From: Polyangia bacterium
Lineage (GTDB): Bacteria > Myxococcota_A > Polyangia > Nannocystales > Nannocystaceae
Assembly: GCA_030429545.1 (NCBI GenBank)
Contig: JAUIFF010000002.1
Coordinates: forward strand, 682,001-746,000
Length of the DNA stretch: 64,000 nucleotides
Direction: 5' to 3'
The position numbers were made by a program, and so were the translations under genes. The notes beneath the pieces were generated by a model. That model did no database searches and had not been told where the DNA came from. It saw nothing but the letters and a program-made list of their open reading frames with translations. This document shows positions 42,183 to 53,690 of this stretch, in pieces (the first letter of the stretch is position 1; every line of letters starts with the position of its first letter).

Positions 42183-44255
42183 CTACGGCTGGCAATCGCC
42201 ACCGAAGATCACATACGTCCGCCCCGAGCCCTCGCCGTTCACGGTATGCAAGCTGGCCCCGACCACAAGGTCGCTAAACCCATCGTTGTTGACATCTCCG
42301 GTGCCGCTCACGGCCCTTCCGGCCAAGCTCGCCTCGCCGCTTTCACCTTCGAGGACAAACCCTCCCTGGCCGGCCTCGAGGGCTGCCAGCTCGATCGCGG
42401 TGGTATCGGAGGTGCCGTAGAACACGTACGCGCGCCCGGTGTTGGTGCCGTCGGCCCAACCGGATGCACCTACAATGAGGTCGCCCTTGCCGTCGCCGTT
42501 GACATCTCCGGCATCGCCCACGGCGATCCCGGCATGTTGCTCGTCGCCCTCGCCGTTGAGGACAAATCCGCCGTTGCCGGCCGCGATTTCGGTGAGCTCG
42601 ATCGGGTCGGTCGCGTCGGTGCCAAAGATCACGTAGGCGCGGCCTGAGCTACTGCCGTTGGGATCGGCTCGCCACGCACCGATGGCAAAGTCGCCGCGGC
42701 CGTCGTCATTCATGTCTTGCAGGCCGGTCACCGCATAGCCCGAGAAGTCGCTGGCCGCCTCGCCGTTGAGGACAAACCCGCCCTCGCCGTTGGCGACACT
42801 GGCGAGCTCGACGAGCTCCGGCTCTTGTTTGCCAAACACCACGTAGGTCGCACCCGAACTATCGCCGTTGGGATCGGCTCGAAACGCCCCGACAATGACC
42901 TCGTCGAGCCCGTCGCCGTTCATGTCGCTGACTCCGGCGACCGATGTACCTACAAAGTCTCCCATGTTGGCGCCGGACATTGCAAAGCCGTCTTCCATGC
43001 CAAAGTAAACATCGCTGAGTGAGACCGGATCGGTGGTTTCCTTGCCGAACACGACATAGGCCTTGCCGCTGTCCTGGGCACCGCCGTCGGCTCGAAACGC
43101 GCCGAGGACCACATCGTCGAGGTCGTCGCCATTGATGTCGACACCGCCCTGGACCGAAAAGCCCGAGAAGTCCTGGTTTGCTTCGCCTTCGATGACAAAC
43201 CCACCCGTGCCGGCTGCAACATCGGCGAGCACCACCGGCGAGCTATCTCCCTTGCCAAACACGACATAGGTGCGGCCCGAGTTGATGCCGTTGAAGGCTG
43301 CTCGGTAGGCCCCGACAACGAGGTCGTCAAACCCGTCGCCGTTGACGTCACCGGCCCCGGCCACCGAGTAACCGGAGTAGTTGGTCATGGCTTCGCCATC
43401 GATCGTAAAGCCGCCACCCATGCCCTGGGCGACATCGGCAAGCTCGACCCCGTCGCCATCGGCCTTGCCAAAAATTACGTAGCTACGCCCCGAATAGCCG
43501 CCGAATGGGTCGGCTCCGAAGGCCCCTAAAATCGTGTCGGCAAACCCATCTCCGTTGACATCGCCCGCCCCTCGCACGGAAAAGCCTGAGAAGTCGAACG
43601 ACTTTTCGCCGTTGATGACATAGCCGTGATCGCCACCGTCGATGTCTGCGAGCAAGATGGCCTCGGGCCCTTCGGGGTCGATGCAGGCCCCGTCCATGCA
43701 CACACCATCACCAAATGTACATACAAACTCATCGGTGCACATGGCCCCGTCGTTTGGCGTGGCTTCACAGGCGTATTGGTCGTTGCAAGCACCTATCGCA
43801 CAGGTTGTCGAGGGGCAGTCCTCGTCGGTCAAACACTCCGGATCGATGCATGTGCCCTCGACACAGGCCTGGGATTCGCAATCAATGTCGCCCTCGCACA
43901 TTTGGTCGAGGGCGCACAGCGGACAACTCGAACCGCCACAGTCGATGTCGGTCTCGTCCTGATTTAAGATCCCGTCCTCGCAGGTTTCGGGCTCGACAGT
44001 TGTGGGCGTGGTCTCGCTACCCTCGCTCGGGTCGGTTGGGTTGGTCGAGTTGGTCGGGTCGGTGTTGGTATCGGGACCGGCCGAGGTCATCGTTGTCGGG
44101 TCAGGTCCGGTCGTGTCGGTTGTTTCGGTGTCGGTCTCCGACTCGCCAGTGCTCGACGCCGAGTCCGTATCTCCGCCGCCCGAGTTGCATCCCCAGACAC
44201 AAACGGAGGCCAACAACAACGCGCGAATGGTTAAATAATCTAGGTTGCGCAGCAT
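42183..44255 (-). CDS. FG-GAP (integrin-alpha-like) propeller lipoprotein
   Basis: The 690-residue product starts with a lipoprotein signal (LLASVCVWGC), then a Ser/Thr/Asp/Glu/Pro linker (~25-95), a Cys-rich stretch with C-x-D-G-I-L-N type motifs (DCGGSSCPLCALDQMC), and seven ~65-residue FG-GAP blades (~205-690). Each blade has a Ca-site such as DVNGDGFADT (DxNGDG) and a strand like GRSYVIFGKADGD. Seven blades should close one beta-propeller, as in integrin alpha subunits and bacterial adhesins. It should be surface-exposed. ATG 44255. It faces the Tat-signal gene across a hairpin. Confidence 0.92.
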   Translation of the reverse strand: MLRNLDYLTIRALLLASVCVWGCNSGGGDTDSASSTGESETDTETTDTTGPDPTTMTSAGPDTNTDPTNSTNPTDPSEGSETTPTTVEPETCEDGILNQDETDIDCGGSSCPLCALDQMCEGDIDCESQACVEGTCIDPECLTDEDCPSTTCAIGACNDQYACEATPNDGAMCTDEFVCTFGDGVCMDGACIDPEGPEAILLADIDGGDHGYVINGEKSFDFSGFSVRGAGDVNGDGFADTILGAFGADPFGGYSGRSYVIFGKADGDGVELADVAQGMGGGFTIDGEAMTNYSGYSVAGAGDVNGDGFDDLVVGAYRAAFNGINSGRTYVVFGKGDSSPVVLADVAAGTGGFVIEGEANQDFSGFSVQGGVDINGDDLDDVVLGAFRADGGAQDSGKAYVVFGKETTDPVSLSDVYFGMEDGFAMSGANMGDFVGTSVAGVSDMNGDGLDEVIVGAFRADPNGDSSGATYVVFGKQEPELVELASVANGEGGFVLNGEAASDFSGYAVTGLQDMNDDGRGDFAIGAWRADPNGSSSGRAYVIFGTDATDPIELTEIAAGNGGFVLNGEGDEQHAGIAVGDAGDVNGDGKGDLIVGASGWADGTNTGRAYVFYGTSDTTAIELAALEAGQGGFVLEGESGEASLAGRAVSGTGDVNNDGFSDLVVGASLHTVNGEGSGRTYVIFGGDCQP

Positions 44256-44297
44256 GGATCGAGGTTAACACGACCGTGTACCTGTCCCAAATGACAG

Positions 44298-44330
44298 AAA
44301 AAACGGACCCGCGATCCGGCGGGCCCGTTT
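44298..44330 (-). terminator. Rho-independent terminator
   Basis: On the minus strand AAACGGGCCCGC and GCGGGTCCGTTT pair with one G-U around a six-base loop and are followed by TTTCTG. It lies 23 bases past the stop of the methyltransferase-like lipoprotein gene. Confidence 0.88.
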
Positions 44331-44352
44331 GCGTGGTCGCGGGGGCGACGGA

Positions 44353-45315
44353 CTACTCGGGTTTGACGAACTTGAGCGTCATGCGGTCACTCTCGCCGAT
44401 CCCGACATAGCGGTCCTTGTCCTTGTCGCCGAGGGCCAGGCGTGGGGGCAGGGTCCAGACACCTTTTTCGTAGTCCTTGGTGTCGTTGGGGTTGGCGTTG
44501 ACCTCCGACTTCTCGGCGAGTTTGAAGCCCGCAGCCTCGGCGCTGGCAATCACGGCAGCCTCGGGCAAGTAGCCGTTTTCTGCGGTCTTTTTGGGATCAG
44601 CTCCCTCGGCCGCACGGTGCTGCACCACGCCGAACACACCGCCCGGTTTGAGGGCCGCAAACGCCTTGCCGTAAATGAGGCTTTCTTGGCCGTTGTTGAA
44701 CCACCCGTGGGAGTTGCGGAACGTCAGCACCACATCGACGGAGTTCTCAGCGGCGAGGGTCCAGTCTTCGCGCAGGGTCGTCTTCTTGATTTTGCCTTTT
44801 TTGCCGAGCTCGATATCGACGCCGACAACGGCGACCGCGACCTTGCCGAAGATCTCAGCTTGGTTTTGGATCTTCTCGTCCATGGCGATGGCTTGCTTGG
44901 TCCCGTAGTACGAGGGCTCACCCTTGGGGTCGTAGCCGGTGACGATAAGCTTGCCCTCATCGCGCAGCAGCGGCGCGAGGATCTCGGTGTACCAACCTCC
45001 GCCGGGCCACAACTCGACCACGGTCGACTGCGGGGTGACACCAAAAAACTCGAGGGTCTCGGCCGGGTGACGATACTCGTCGCGGGCGCGGTTGGCATCG
45101 CTGCGGTGGGTGCCGGCGAGGATGTCGGGGAGCATCGCGGCCAGGGTGTTGGTCGGGGCAGCTTCTTCGGCGGGTTCGACAACCTCGGCTTGGGTCGCGG
45201 GCGGCTCGGCCGGGGCACTGTCCGGGGCGACGGTGTTGCCCTTGTCACAGGCGGTCAACAGGGCGAGGCCACAGACCGCGGGAACGACAAAACGGCGAAA
45301 GTCGGAAACTTGCAT
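44353..45315 (-). CDS. exported methyltransferase-like lipoprotein (COG4798 type)
   Basis: The 320-residue product has a lipoprotein-like signal (FVVPAVCGLALLTACDKG) and an Ala/Pro/Glu linker, then a Rossmann-type domain: YRHPAETLEFFGVTPQSTVVELWPGGGWYTEILAPLL in short parts VVELWPGGGWYTEIL near residue 110, and FRNSHGWFN near 210. These match the predicted SAM-dependent methyltransferases of the COG4798 kind, which often carry a signal peptide. Why such a protein would be exported is unclear. ATG 45315. A terminator follows. Confidence 0.86.
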   Translation of the reverse strand: MQVSDFRRFVVPAVCGLALLTACDKGNTVAPDSAPAEPPATQAEVVEPAEEAAPTNTLAAMLPDILAGTHRSDANRARDEYRHPAETLEFFGVTPQSTVVELWPGGGWYTEILAPLLRDEGKLIVTGYDPKGEPSYYGTKQAIAMDEKIQNQAEIFGKVAVAVVGVDIELGKKGKIKKTTLREDWTLAAENSVDVVLTFRNSHGWFNNGQESLIYGKAFAALKPGGVFGVVQHRAAEGADPKKTAENGYLPEAAVIASAEAAGFKLAEKSEVNANPNDTKDYEKGVWTLPPRLALGDKDKDRYVGIGESDRMTLKFVKPE

Positions 45316-45423
45316 GGAGGGCTTATAGGGCTTGGATGGGTAATGGGCGAGGATTCGCCTCACAAGAAAAATCTCGTGGCGAGGCGAAACACTTGGGCCC
45401 CGGCGGCGTTTGCGGCCGAATCT

Positions 45424-45488
45424 AGACGAACCCCGGACGAACCCCAGACGAACCCCAGACGAACCCCAGACGAACTCAGACGAACTGG
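45424..45488. repeat. 11-bp tandem repeat starting in a gene's 3' end
   Basis: Six units of about 11 bases (AGACGAACCCC and variants) run from 45424 to 45488. The right-most unit encodes the last residues of the DUF6918 gene read leftward; the next holds its stop codon, and four more follow outside the gene. It is the third array in the window that begins on a gene end. Confidence 0.88.
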
Positions 45489-45901
45489 CCGAGGGTGCGG
45501 GCCAGCCCTGGAACGGCGGCTTTTACGTGGTTGTGTGCCGTGCCCCGAAGTCGGTCATAGGCCTTGCGAAGCGTGCCCGAGACCTTTTGGGCCCGGCGAT
45601 CGGTGACCGCCAGCAACGCCTCGGCGACCTCACTTTGGTTTTGATTGAGCTCGGCCTCGAACTTGCCCTCGGCCCGGGCGTAAAACGGTTGCAGGGCCTC
45701 GGCGAACTCCGGCAGCAACTTGTCGACCACTTCGGGGACGATGGTCGGCTTGAACGCGTTGACGACTTTGTAGCCGGTTTTGACGGCGGCCCCCGAAAAT
45801 CCGCGTTTGCTCTTCACCTCGGCGGCGACTAGTTGCGAACAGGCCTCGACCACCCGGGGGCGGGTCTCGGCGGCCGTGAGGATCTCTGCGAGCGTGCTCA
45901 T
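45476..45901 (-). CDS. DUF6918-family protein
   Basis: The 141-residue protein starts [20 protein letters not shown], contains [31 protein letters not shown] and ends in a helical LARTLGQFV. This layout (K-x-G-x-S-G-A-A-x-K then IxPxxVDKLLPxF) is that of the DUF6918 family, small helical proteins common in Actinobacteria. No function is known. Start ATG 45901. The 3' end sits at the edge of the 11-bp tandem repeat. It is divergent from the S9 peptidase gene. Confidence 0.85.
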   Translation of the reverse strand: MSTLAEILTAAETRPRVVEACSQLVAAEVKSKRGFSGAAVKTGYKVVNAFKPTIVPEVVDKLLPEFAEALQPFYARAEGKFEAELNQNQSEVAEALLAVTDRRAQKVSGTLRKAYDRLRGTAHNHVKAAVPGLARTLGQFV

Positions 45902-46056
45902 CGGGCGGCTGTATGAACAATTTGTCGTCCGTGTGCAAGCGCGGCCGCCAAATTGTGGGCTGTCCGCCGGTTGCGGCATGCGGCGAAAGTCGTCTCACGC
46001 GGTGCTCACCCAGTGGTCACGCGAGTCGTGGACAACCGCGGCGCGCGACTGCAATC

Positions 46057-48441
<2,385 letters not shown>

Positions 48442-48489
48442 CAACCAATTTGTGTATGCATGTTTTGCGGGCAGTGAGGCGGCGTAATC

Positions 48490-50523
48490 GTGGTTAAATA
48501 TGTCCTCAAAACCAGTGCGCCCAAGCGGTTGCCGTTTGACCTGACCAAGGACCTCAACCCCGAGCAACGCGCGGTGGTCGAGGCCCCGCCCGGGAAGATT
48601 TTGGTGTTGGCCGGGGCCGGTACCGGCAAGACCCGAACCCTGACCTATCGCGTCGCCCGGCTGGTGGCCGGGGGCTGCCCACCCGAGCGAATTTTATTGT
48701 GTACATTCACCAATCGCGCGGCTCGAGAAATGACCTCGCGGGTCGAGGAACTGCTCGGCATCGACATGCGTCGCTCGTCTTCGGGGACCTTCCACCACAT
48801 CGGCAACCAAATCCTGCGCCGCCACGCCGAGGCGATCGGGCGCTCGCCGGATTTTGGCATCCTCGACCCCGAAGATGCCCGGACCCTGCTGGGCTCGGTG
48901 ACCGCCGAACTCGGGCTCGCGGTGCTGAGCGCCAAACGGTTTCCCAACCCCAAGGTCCTCAGCAACCTCATCAGCCTGTCTCGCGGGACACGTACTCCTC
49001 TGCGCAAGGTTGTCGAAACCCATCGCCTGCAAATGCTCGACCAGGTTGCCTCGATGGTCGCGGTGGCCGATCGCTATGCCGAGCGCAAGCGCCAGATGAA
49101 CCTCTGCGATTTCGACGACCTTTTGTGGGAGTGGTACCAGCTGCTGCACAACCCGCGGCACAAGGCCGTTGGGGACCACCTACGCACCCAATACGACCAT
49201 GTGTTGGTCGACGAGTACCAGGACATCAACGCCCTGCAGGGCAGCCTGTGCGACGCCATGGCCCGCGACCACAAGAGCCTGACCTGTGTCGGTGACGATG
49301 CCCAATCGATCTACAGTTTTCGCGGGGCCGACTTTGCCCAGATCATCGCCTTTCGCACCCGCCATCCCGATGCCCAGGTGTTGCAGCTGACGACCAACTA
49401 CCGCTCGACACCGCAGATTTTGGAGCTCGCCAACCGCAGCATTGCGCTCAACAAAAAGCAGTATCGCAAGACCCTGCGGGCCCACAAACGACCTGGCGAG
49501 TTGCCGGTGGTGTTGCCCCTGCGCGATGTGTTTCAACAGGCCGAGTTTGTCGCCCAACGGGTGCTAGAGCTGCACTACGAGCAAAATCTGCCGTTGCGGC
49601 GAATCGCCGTGTTGTACCGCAACCACGCCCACAGTCTCGAACTTCAAGTCGAACTCACGCGCCGCCAGATTCCGTTTTCGGTGCGCAGCGGGATGCGGTT
49701 TTTTGAACAGGCGCACATCAAGGATGTCGTCAGCTACCTGCGGGCGCGGCACAATCACCAAGATGCCCTGGCCTGGGTGCGGCTGCTGCGGTTGTGGCCC
49801 GGGGTCGGGGCCCAAACGGCCGAGCGGGTCGCCGATGTGATGGCTGGTTTGGGGGGGCAACCGGCACCGATTCCGCGGCCGTCGAGCGCAGAGCTTTTGC
49901 GTATGCAAGCAAAGCTCGCGCGCGGACGCGGCAAGCAGGCGATCGAACGCCTCGCGACCCTGTGGGAAGTCCTCGAAGACCCGGCCCAAACCAACCCGGG
50001 CGACATGATTCGCAAGGTTGTCAGCGAGCACTACGGGGCCTATGCCGAGCGCAATTTTCCCAACGCGACAACGCGCAAGGACGACCTCACCCACCTCGCC
50101 GGGTTTGCCGAGCGATTTCCCGATGCATGTGCATTTTTATCTGAGTTGTCGCTGTTGCAGGGGCTCACGGCCGAAAGTGTATCGGCGGCCGAGCAACCCG
50201 ATGACAAGCTCGTGCTGTCGACGATCCACCAGGCCAAGGGCCTGGAGTGGCCGGTTGCGTTTGTTTTGTGGCTCGCCGACGGCCGGTTTCCGATGCGGCA
50301 GTCGCTCAAAAAACCCGAGGACATCGAGGAGGAGCGGCGCCTGTTTTACGTTGCATGTACACGGGCAGCCGATGAACTCTACATGTGCTACCCGGTGATC
50401 GAGGAGACCCGCGATGGCCCATCGCACCTGTTGCGACCGAGCCGGTTTTTAAAAGAAATCGATGTTGCCCCGGCCGTATTTGAGCGCTGGGAGATCGAAG
50501 AACAACCCGAGCAGGCCGGTTAG
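48490..50523 (+). CDS. UvrD/Rep-family ATP-dependent DNA helicase
   Basis: The 677-residue superfamily 1A helicase has Walker A LVLAGAGTGKTRTLTYRVARL near residue 40, Walker B LVDEYQDINALQ, motif III VGDDAQSIYSFRGADF, motif IV region TNYRSTPQIL, motif V VLSTIHQAKGLEWPVAFV and motif VI EERRLFYVACTRA. It is a 3'-5' helicase of the UvrD/PcrA type for repair or restart of replication. The start is GTG 48490. No exonuclease domain is seen. It follows the S9 peptidase by 48 bases and precedes the sulfotransferase by about 110. Confidence 0.95.
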   Translation: MVKYVLKTSAPKRLPFDLTKDLNPEQRAVVEAPPGKILVLAGAGTGKTRTLTYRVARLVAGGCPPERILLCTFTNRAAREMTSRVEELLGIDMRRSSSGTFHHIGNQILRRHAEAIGRSPDFGILDPEDARTLLGSVTAELGLAVLSAKRFPNPKVLSNLISLSRGTRTPLRKVVETHRLQMLDQVASMVAVADRYAERKRQMNLCDFDDLLWEWYQLLHNPRHKAVGDHLRTQYDHVLVDEYQDINALQGSLCDAMARDHKSLTCVGDDAQSIYSFRGADFAQIIAFRTRHPDAQVLQLTTNYRSTPQILELANRSIALNKKQYRKTLRAHKRPGELPVVLPLRDVFQQAEFVAQRVLELHYEQNLPLRRIAVLYRNHAHSLELQVELTRRQIPFSVRSGMRFFEQAHIKDVVSYLRARHNHQDALAWVRLLRLWPGVGAQTAERVADVMAGLGGQPAPIPRPSSAELLRMQAKLARGRGKQAIERLATLWEVLEDPAQTNPGDMIRKVVSEHYGAYAERNFPNATTRKDDLTHLAGFAERFPDACAFLSELSLLQGLTAESVSAAEQPDDKLVLSTIHQAKGLEWPVAFVLWLADGRFPMRQSLKKPEDIEEERRLFYVACTRAADELYMCYPVIEETRDGPSHLLRPSRFLKEIDVAPAVFERWEIEEQPEQAG

Positions 50524-50636
50524 CGTAGATTTTGCGTGCGTTCCTGGGCCGATGGGCCCAGTCGCTCGCGCAGGTTCGGTACACTGCCAGCGGCGGAGAG
50601 GTGGTGCCACCTCCTGCCGCGATGAAAGGAGTGCCC

Positions 50637-51506
50637 GTGTACCTCGATGGAGAAGTAGAGTTTGCCAAGCTCGTCGCCGACCCTCGCAAGGACCTGCCGG
50701 CGATCCACAAACAGCTCGAGGCGTTGCGCCGGCGCCATCGCGATGTGGTCGCGATTGTCTCGCCGCCGCGGTGTAGCTCGACGGCCTTTGCCCGGATGTT
50801 TTGGGAACATCCCGCGTTTCGCTACTACAGCCACGAGCCGTTTGAGGTCACCTACTACGATGGCCTCGGCATGGATGCGGTGTTGGAAAAACTCCGCGCA
50901 CCGCTCGACTTGAGCCGGTGCTACGGGGCCCAGCCCCAGGGTGAAGGCCTTGTCATCAAGGAGATGCCGTACCAGGTGGGTAAGCGGATCGACTTGTTAT
51001 TCTCGCTGGCAACCGCCCCGGTTGTGTTTTTGCTGCGTGACCCCCGGCTCAACATTGCCTCGCGCATGCACAACAAGGTCGTCGGTGGCGAGCCCCCACT
51101 TTACCCGTTGATCGAGTCGGGTTGGCGGTTGTTGGCACGCCACATCGACCGCTGTCGTCAGCGCGGCGTCGATCACATACTTGTGGATGCAACAGACTTT
51201 CGCAGCCATCCCCAGGATGTATTTACCCAGGTGTTTGACCGCCTCGGATTTCAGTTTTCACGGGCGCAGTTGCGTTGGCACCCGTGTACAGACATCGAAC
51301 TCGACAATCTCGACGGCCGCCACCGTCACCTCTACCGGCGGGTGTTGCAAAGTTCGGGGATCCAACCGGCAACGGAATCGGTGCCTGAGCTCTCAGAGTT
51401 TCCCGAGGAGGACGGATTGCGCGCGCACGTAGCCCGCTGCCTCGAGCTCTACCAACAACTGCGCAAGTCGCCACAGCGAATTTGTCCGCGCCACGACAGC
51501 AACTGA
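50637..51506 (+). CDS. sulfotransferase-family protein
   Basis: The ~289-residue protein has the PAPS-binding 5'-phosphosulfate loop VAIVSPPRCSSTAFARMFW near residue 45 and the 3'-phosphate motif VVFLLRDPRLNIASRM near residue 128, spaced as in cytoplasmic-type sulfotransferases. AAAGGAG lies six bases before GTG 50637, which is preferred to ATG 50622 (five residues longer). It would transfer sulfate from PAPS to a small acceptor or glycan. The acceptor is unknown; no PAPS-synthesis genes are nearby. Confidence 0.8.
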   Translation: MYLDGEVEFAKLVADPRKDLPAIHKQLEALRRRHRDVVAIVSPPRCSSTAFARMFWEHPAFRYYSHEPFEVTYYDGLGMDAVLEKLRAPLDLSRCYGAQPQGEGLVIKEMPYQVGKRIDLLFSLATAPVVFLLRDPRLNIASRMHNKVVGGEPPLYPLIESGWRLLARHIDRCRQRGVDHILVDATDFRSHPQDVFTQVFDRLGFQFSRAQLRWHPCTDIELDNLDGRHRHLYRRVLQSSGIQPATESVPELSEFPEEDGLRAHVARCLELYQQLRKSPQRICPRHDSN

Positions 51507-51532
51507 GCTGGCTGCGAATTTTTGCTACCCGA

Positions 51533-52048
51533 CTACACGCCGGGCCGGGTATCGGTGCACTCGACATCGATGTCGAACTCGCCGGTGACGAGCTCGCCGG
51601 CGAAGTCCAACGAGAAGCTGCCGGCTACGCGGCCGTCGCCGAATGCGGTGATTTCGGTGGAGCCCGACTCCGGCTCGACCGACTCTCCGGACACTAGCTG
51701 CCAGCCGTCAAACAGGCGAAATTCGGTATGCTTGTCTGGGCAGTCAAATCCGCTACACACCGGGTAGCTGCCCACACCGATCTCAGCGCCGCGCAGTCCA
51801 AACACCAGGGTTGTATGGCCGTCACTCGGTAGGAGGATGTCGGGACATTGGCCCGACAAAATGCCGTCGCCAAAATAGAGATCGAGGGTTTGGGCCCCGG
51901 CCGAAAGTTGCGTGTCGGCCAGGCGATGAACCGAAAAACCTGCGGAGCTCGAAATCTGTGAGCCCATGACCGAACCGCTGATCGAGGCCGGTGCATCGCA
52001 CCCGGCGAGGAGGGGAGCACAGGCGATCAGGCACAGGTATCTATCCAT
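51533..52048 (-). CDS. predicted lipoprotein, unknown
   Basis: The 171-residue product starts MDRYLCLIACAPLLAGC with lipobox LAGC. The mature region is a beta-rich domain with DLYFGDGILSGQC, VCSGFDCPDKHTEFRLFDGW and a strand-rich end, GSFSLDFAGELVTGEFDIDVEC, giving four or more cysteines. Compositionally it is like other myxobacterial envelope lipoproteins. The family is not recognised. Convergent with the sulfotransferase, 26 bases apart. Confidence 0.78.
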   Translation of the reverse strand: MDRYLCLIACAPLLAGCDAPASISGSVMGSQISSSAGFSVHRLADTQLSAGAQTLDLYFGDGILSGQCPDILLPSDGHTTLVFGLRGAEIGVGSYPVCSGFDCPDKHTEFRLFDGWQLVSGESVEPESGSTEITAFGDGRVAGSFSLDFAGELVTGEFDIDVECTDTRPGV

Positions 52049-52223
52049 GAGTGGAGTGTATCAAAGCCGTTTCAACCCCAATGGAGGGCGAAATACATTG
52101 TTATGCAAGCCTCGTTGTGCGAACGAGGTGCAAGTCTGTTGCGTTTTTAAACATGTTCTTAAGGACATATTTGTGTCATAAGTCAGCTGGCCCATTGAGG
52201 GTTTTGATACTGGAGAGTTAGAG

Positions 52224-53504
52224 ATGAGAAGCAAATTTTCTCAATTGCCATTGCTTACGTTAACCCTGCTGGCCTCGACGGCCCTGGTCGCCTGTGGTGG
52301 TGAGTCTGGGACCACCGGGAGCGCAAGTGAAACTGAAACCGGCACCGGGACCACCGGCGAAACCGAAGATCCCACAACCGGCACCACGGCCACGACCTCG
52401 GGCTCGGAGACCTCGCCCTCGGGTTCGGACTCGATGTCTGATTCGGAAACCACCGGCGACCCAACCGAAGAGCCGACAACCGAAGAACCGACGACAGACG
52501 GCCCGACCACTGAGGAGCCGACGACCGAGGAACCGACGACCGAGGAACCGACGACCGACGAGCCGACCACCGCCACCGACAGTGATACCGACCCCACCGA
52601 TTCCGACTCAGACACGGATACCGACACTGAGGGGACAACCGGTGATGTGTGTGTCAGCAACGATGATTGTTTGGGCAACCCCGACGGCGAAGTTTGCAAC
52701 CTCGACGATGGCACCTGTGTGGTCTGCACGCCCGAGGACGACCCCTGTGCGCTCGGTAGCTACTGCAACCCCGACACCCTCAACTGCATCGACGGCTGCC
52801 TCGACGACAGCGACTGCAACGACGGGTTTTTGTGTGTCAACGACAACAGCTGTCTCGATGTCGCCGAGTCGTGCCTCGCCTGGCTCAACCTAGGCGAGGA
52901 CCAGGACGGGATGTACCAGATCGATCCCGACGGCGACGGCCCAATTCCGCAGTTTGAGACCTTCTGCGACCAGACAACCGACGGCGGTGGGTGGACCCAA
53001 ATCACCCTGGCAATCGCCTGTAGTGATGTCCTGGGCGGTTCGCTGACGGCTGTCCAACCAGCACCTGAAGAAGGGATTGACCAGGAGTGCCGACCGTTTT
53101 CTACCGATGCGGGGGGCGACAGCACCTATCACTACACAATCCCGTTCCCGCCGGGGTTCACCGAGTTTTCACTCAACGGGTTTAAGGCCAAGGCTCGAGC
53201 GATTGCTCCCGACACCTCGGAGTACGACGGCAATACGTTTGTGCAAGCACAATGGGATATCGCCAACGGAGGTTGCTACGGCGATGTCTCCTATGGCTCT
53301 GGGGACATGCCTGGCCCGGTCACCAGCTTCGCCGCCCAGGGCGGGGCCCAAATGTGCACCGAATGCGAGATCGACTGGCCCGAGGACGGTGTGGCCTATA
53401 CCGTGCAGGACGGCAGCACCAGCTTCCGCATGGGCTGGGGCGAGGGCTGCGGCCAGGATGAGGGCTGGTACCCGTGGTGGGAAGGCACGATTCACGTGCG
53501 CTAA
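52224..53504 (+). CDS. lipoprotein with TEEP linker, EGF-like Cys segment and fibrinogen-like domain
   Basis: The 426-residue product starts RSKFSQLPLLTLTLLASTALVAC (lipobox VAC). Residues ~25-140 are a Thr/Glu/Pro/Ser/Asp linker with TEEPT units. Residues ~143-210 have spaced cysteines in CVSNDDCLGNPDGEVC, CALGSYCNPDTLNC and CLDDSDCNDGFLCVND, the style of Dickkopf/EGF-like stalks. The C-terminal ~200 residues hold a fibrinogen-like core (TFCDQTTDGGGWTQITLAI). GGAG eight bases before ATG 52224 sets the start. It is probably a surface recognition protein similar in plan to the one at 9.4-10.9 kb. Confidence 0.88.
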   Translation: MRSKFSQLPLLTLTLLASTALVACGGESGTTGSASETETGTGTTGETEDPTTGTTATTSGSETSPSGSDSMSDSETTGDPTEEPTTEEPTTDGPTTEEPTTEEPTTEEPTTDEPTTATDSDTDPTDSDSDTDTDTEGTTGDVCVSNDDCLGNPDGEVCNLDDGTCVVCTPEDDPCALGSYCNPDTLNCIDGCLDDSDCNDGFLCVNDNSCLDVAESCLAWLNLGEDQDGMYQIDPDGDGPIPQFETFCDQTTDGGGWTQITLAIACSDVLGGSLTAVQPAPEEGIDQECRPFSTDAGGDSTYHYTIPFPPGFTEFSLNGFKAKARAIAPDTSEYDGNTFVQAQWDIANGGCYGDVSYGSGDMPGPVTSFAAQGGAQMCTECEIDWPEDGVAYTVQDGSTSFRMGWGEGCGQDEGWYPWWEGTIHVR

Positions 53505-53525
53505 TCTGCCGACAAAAATGGCACG

Positions 53526-53554
53526 ACGGTCGGGCATGTCCCGGCCGTTTTTTC
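53526..53554 (+). terminator. Rho-independent terminator
   Basis: ACGGTCGGG and CCCGGCCGT form a nine-pair stem with one G-U around CATGT, with a six-T tail. It is 21 bases after the lipoprotein stop. Confidence 0.9.
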
Positions 53555-53690
53555 GTGGTGTGCCCAGCATGGGCGTTGATTTGCGGTGAAAGGCCTCCCC
53601 TTAGCAGATCACCGCGAAGGAAAGCTGAAACGGCGGGCCCTCTACCGGGAGATTGACCGTACAACCAAAATCGTGGAGTATGCATGGTCG

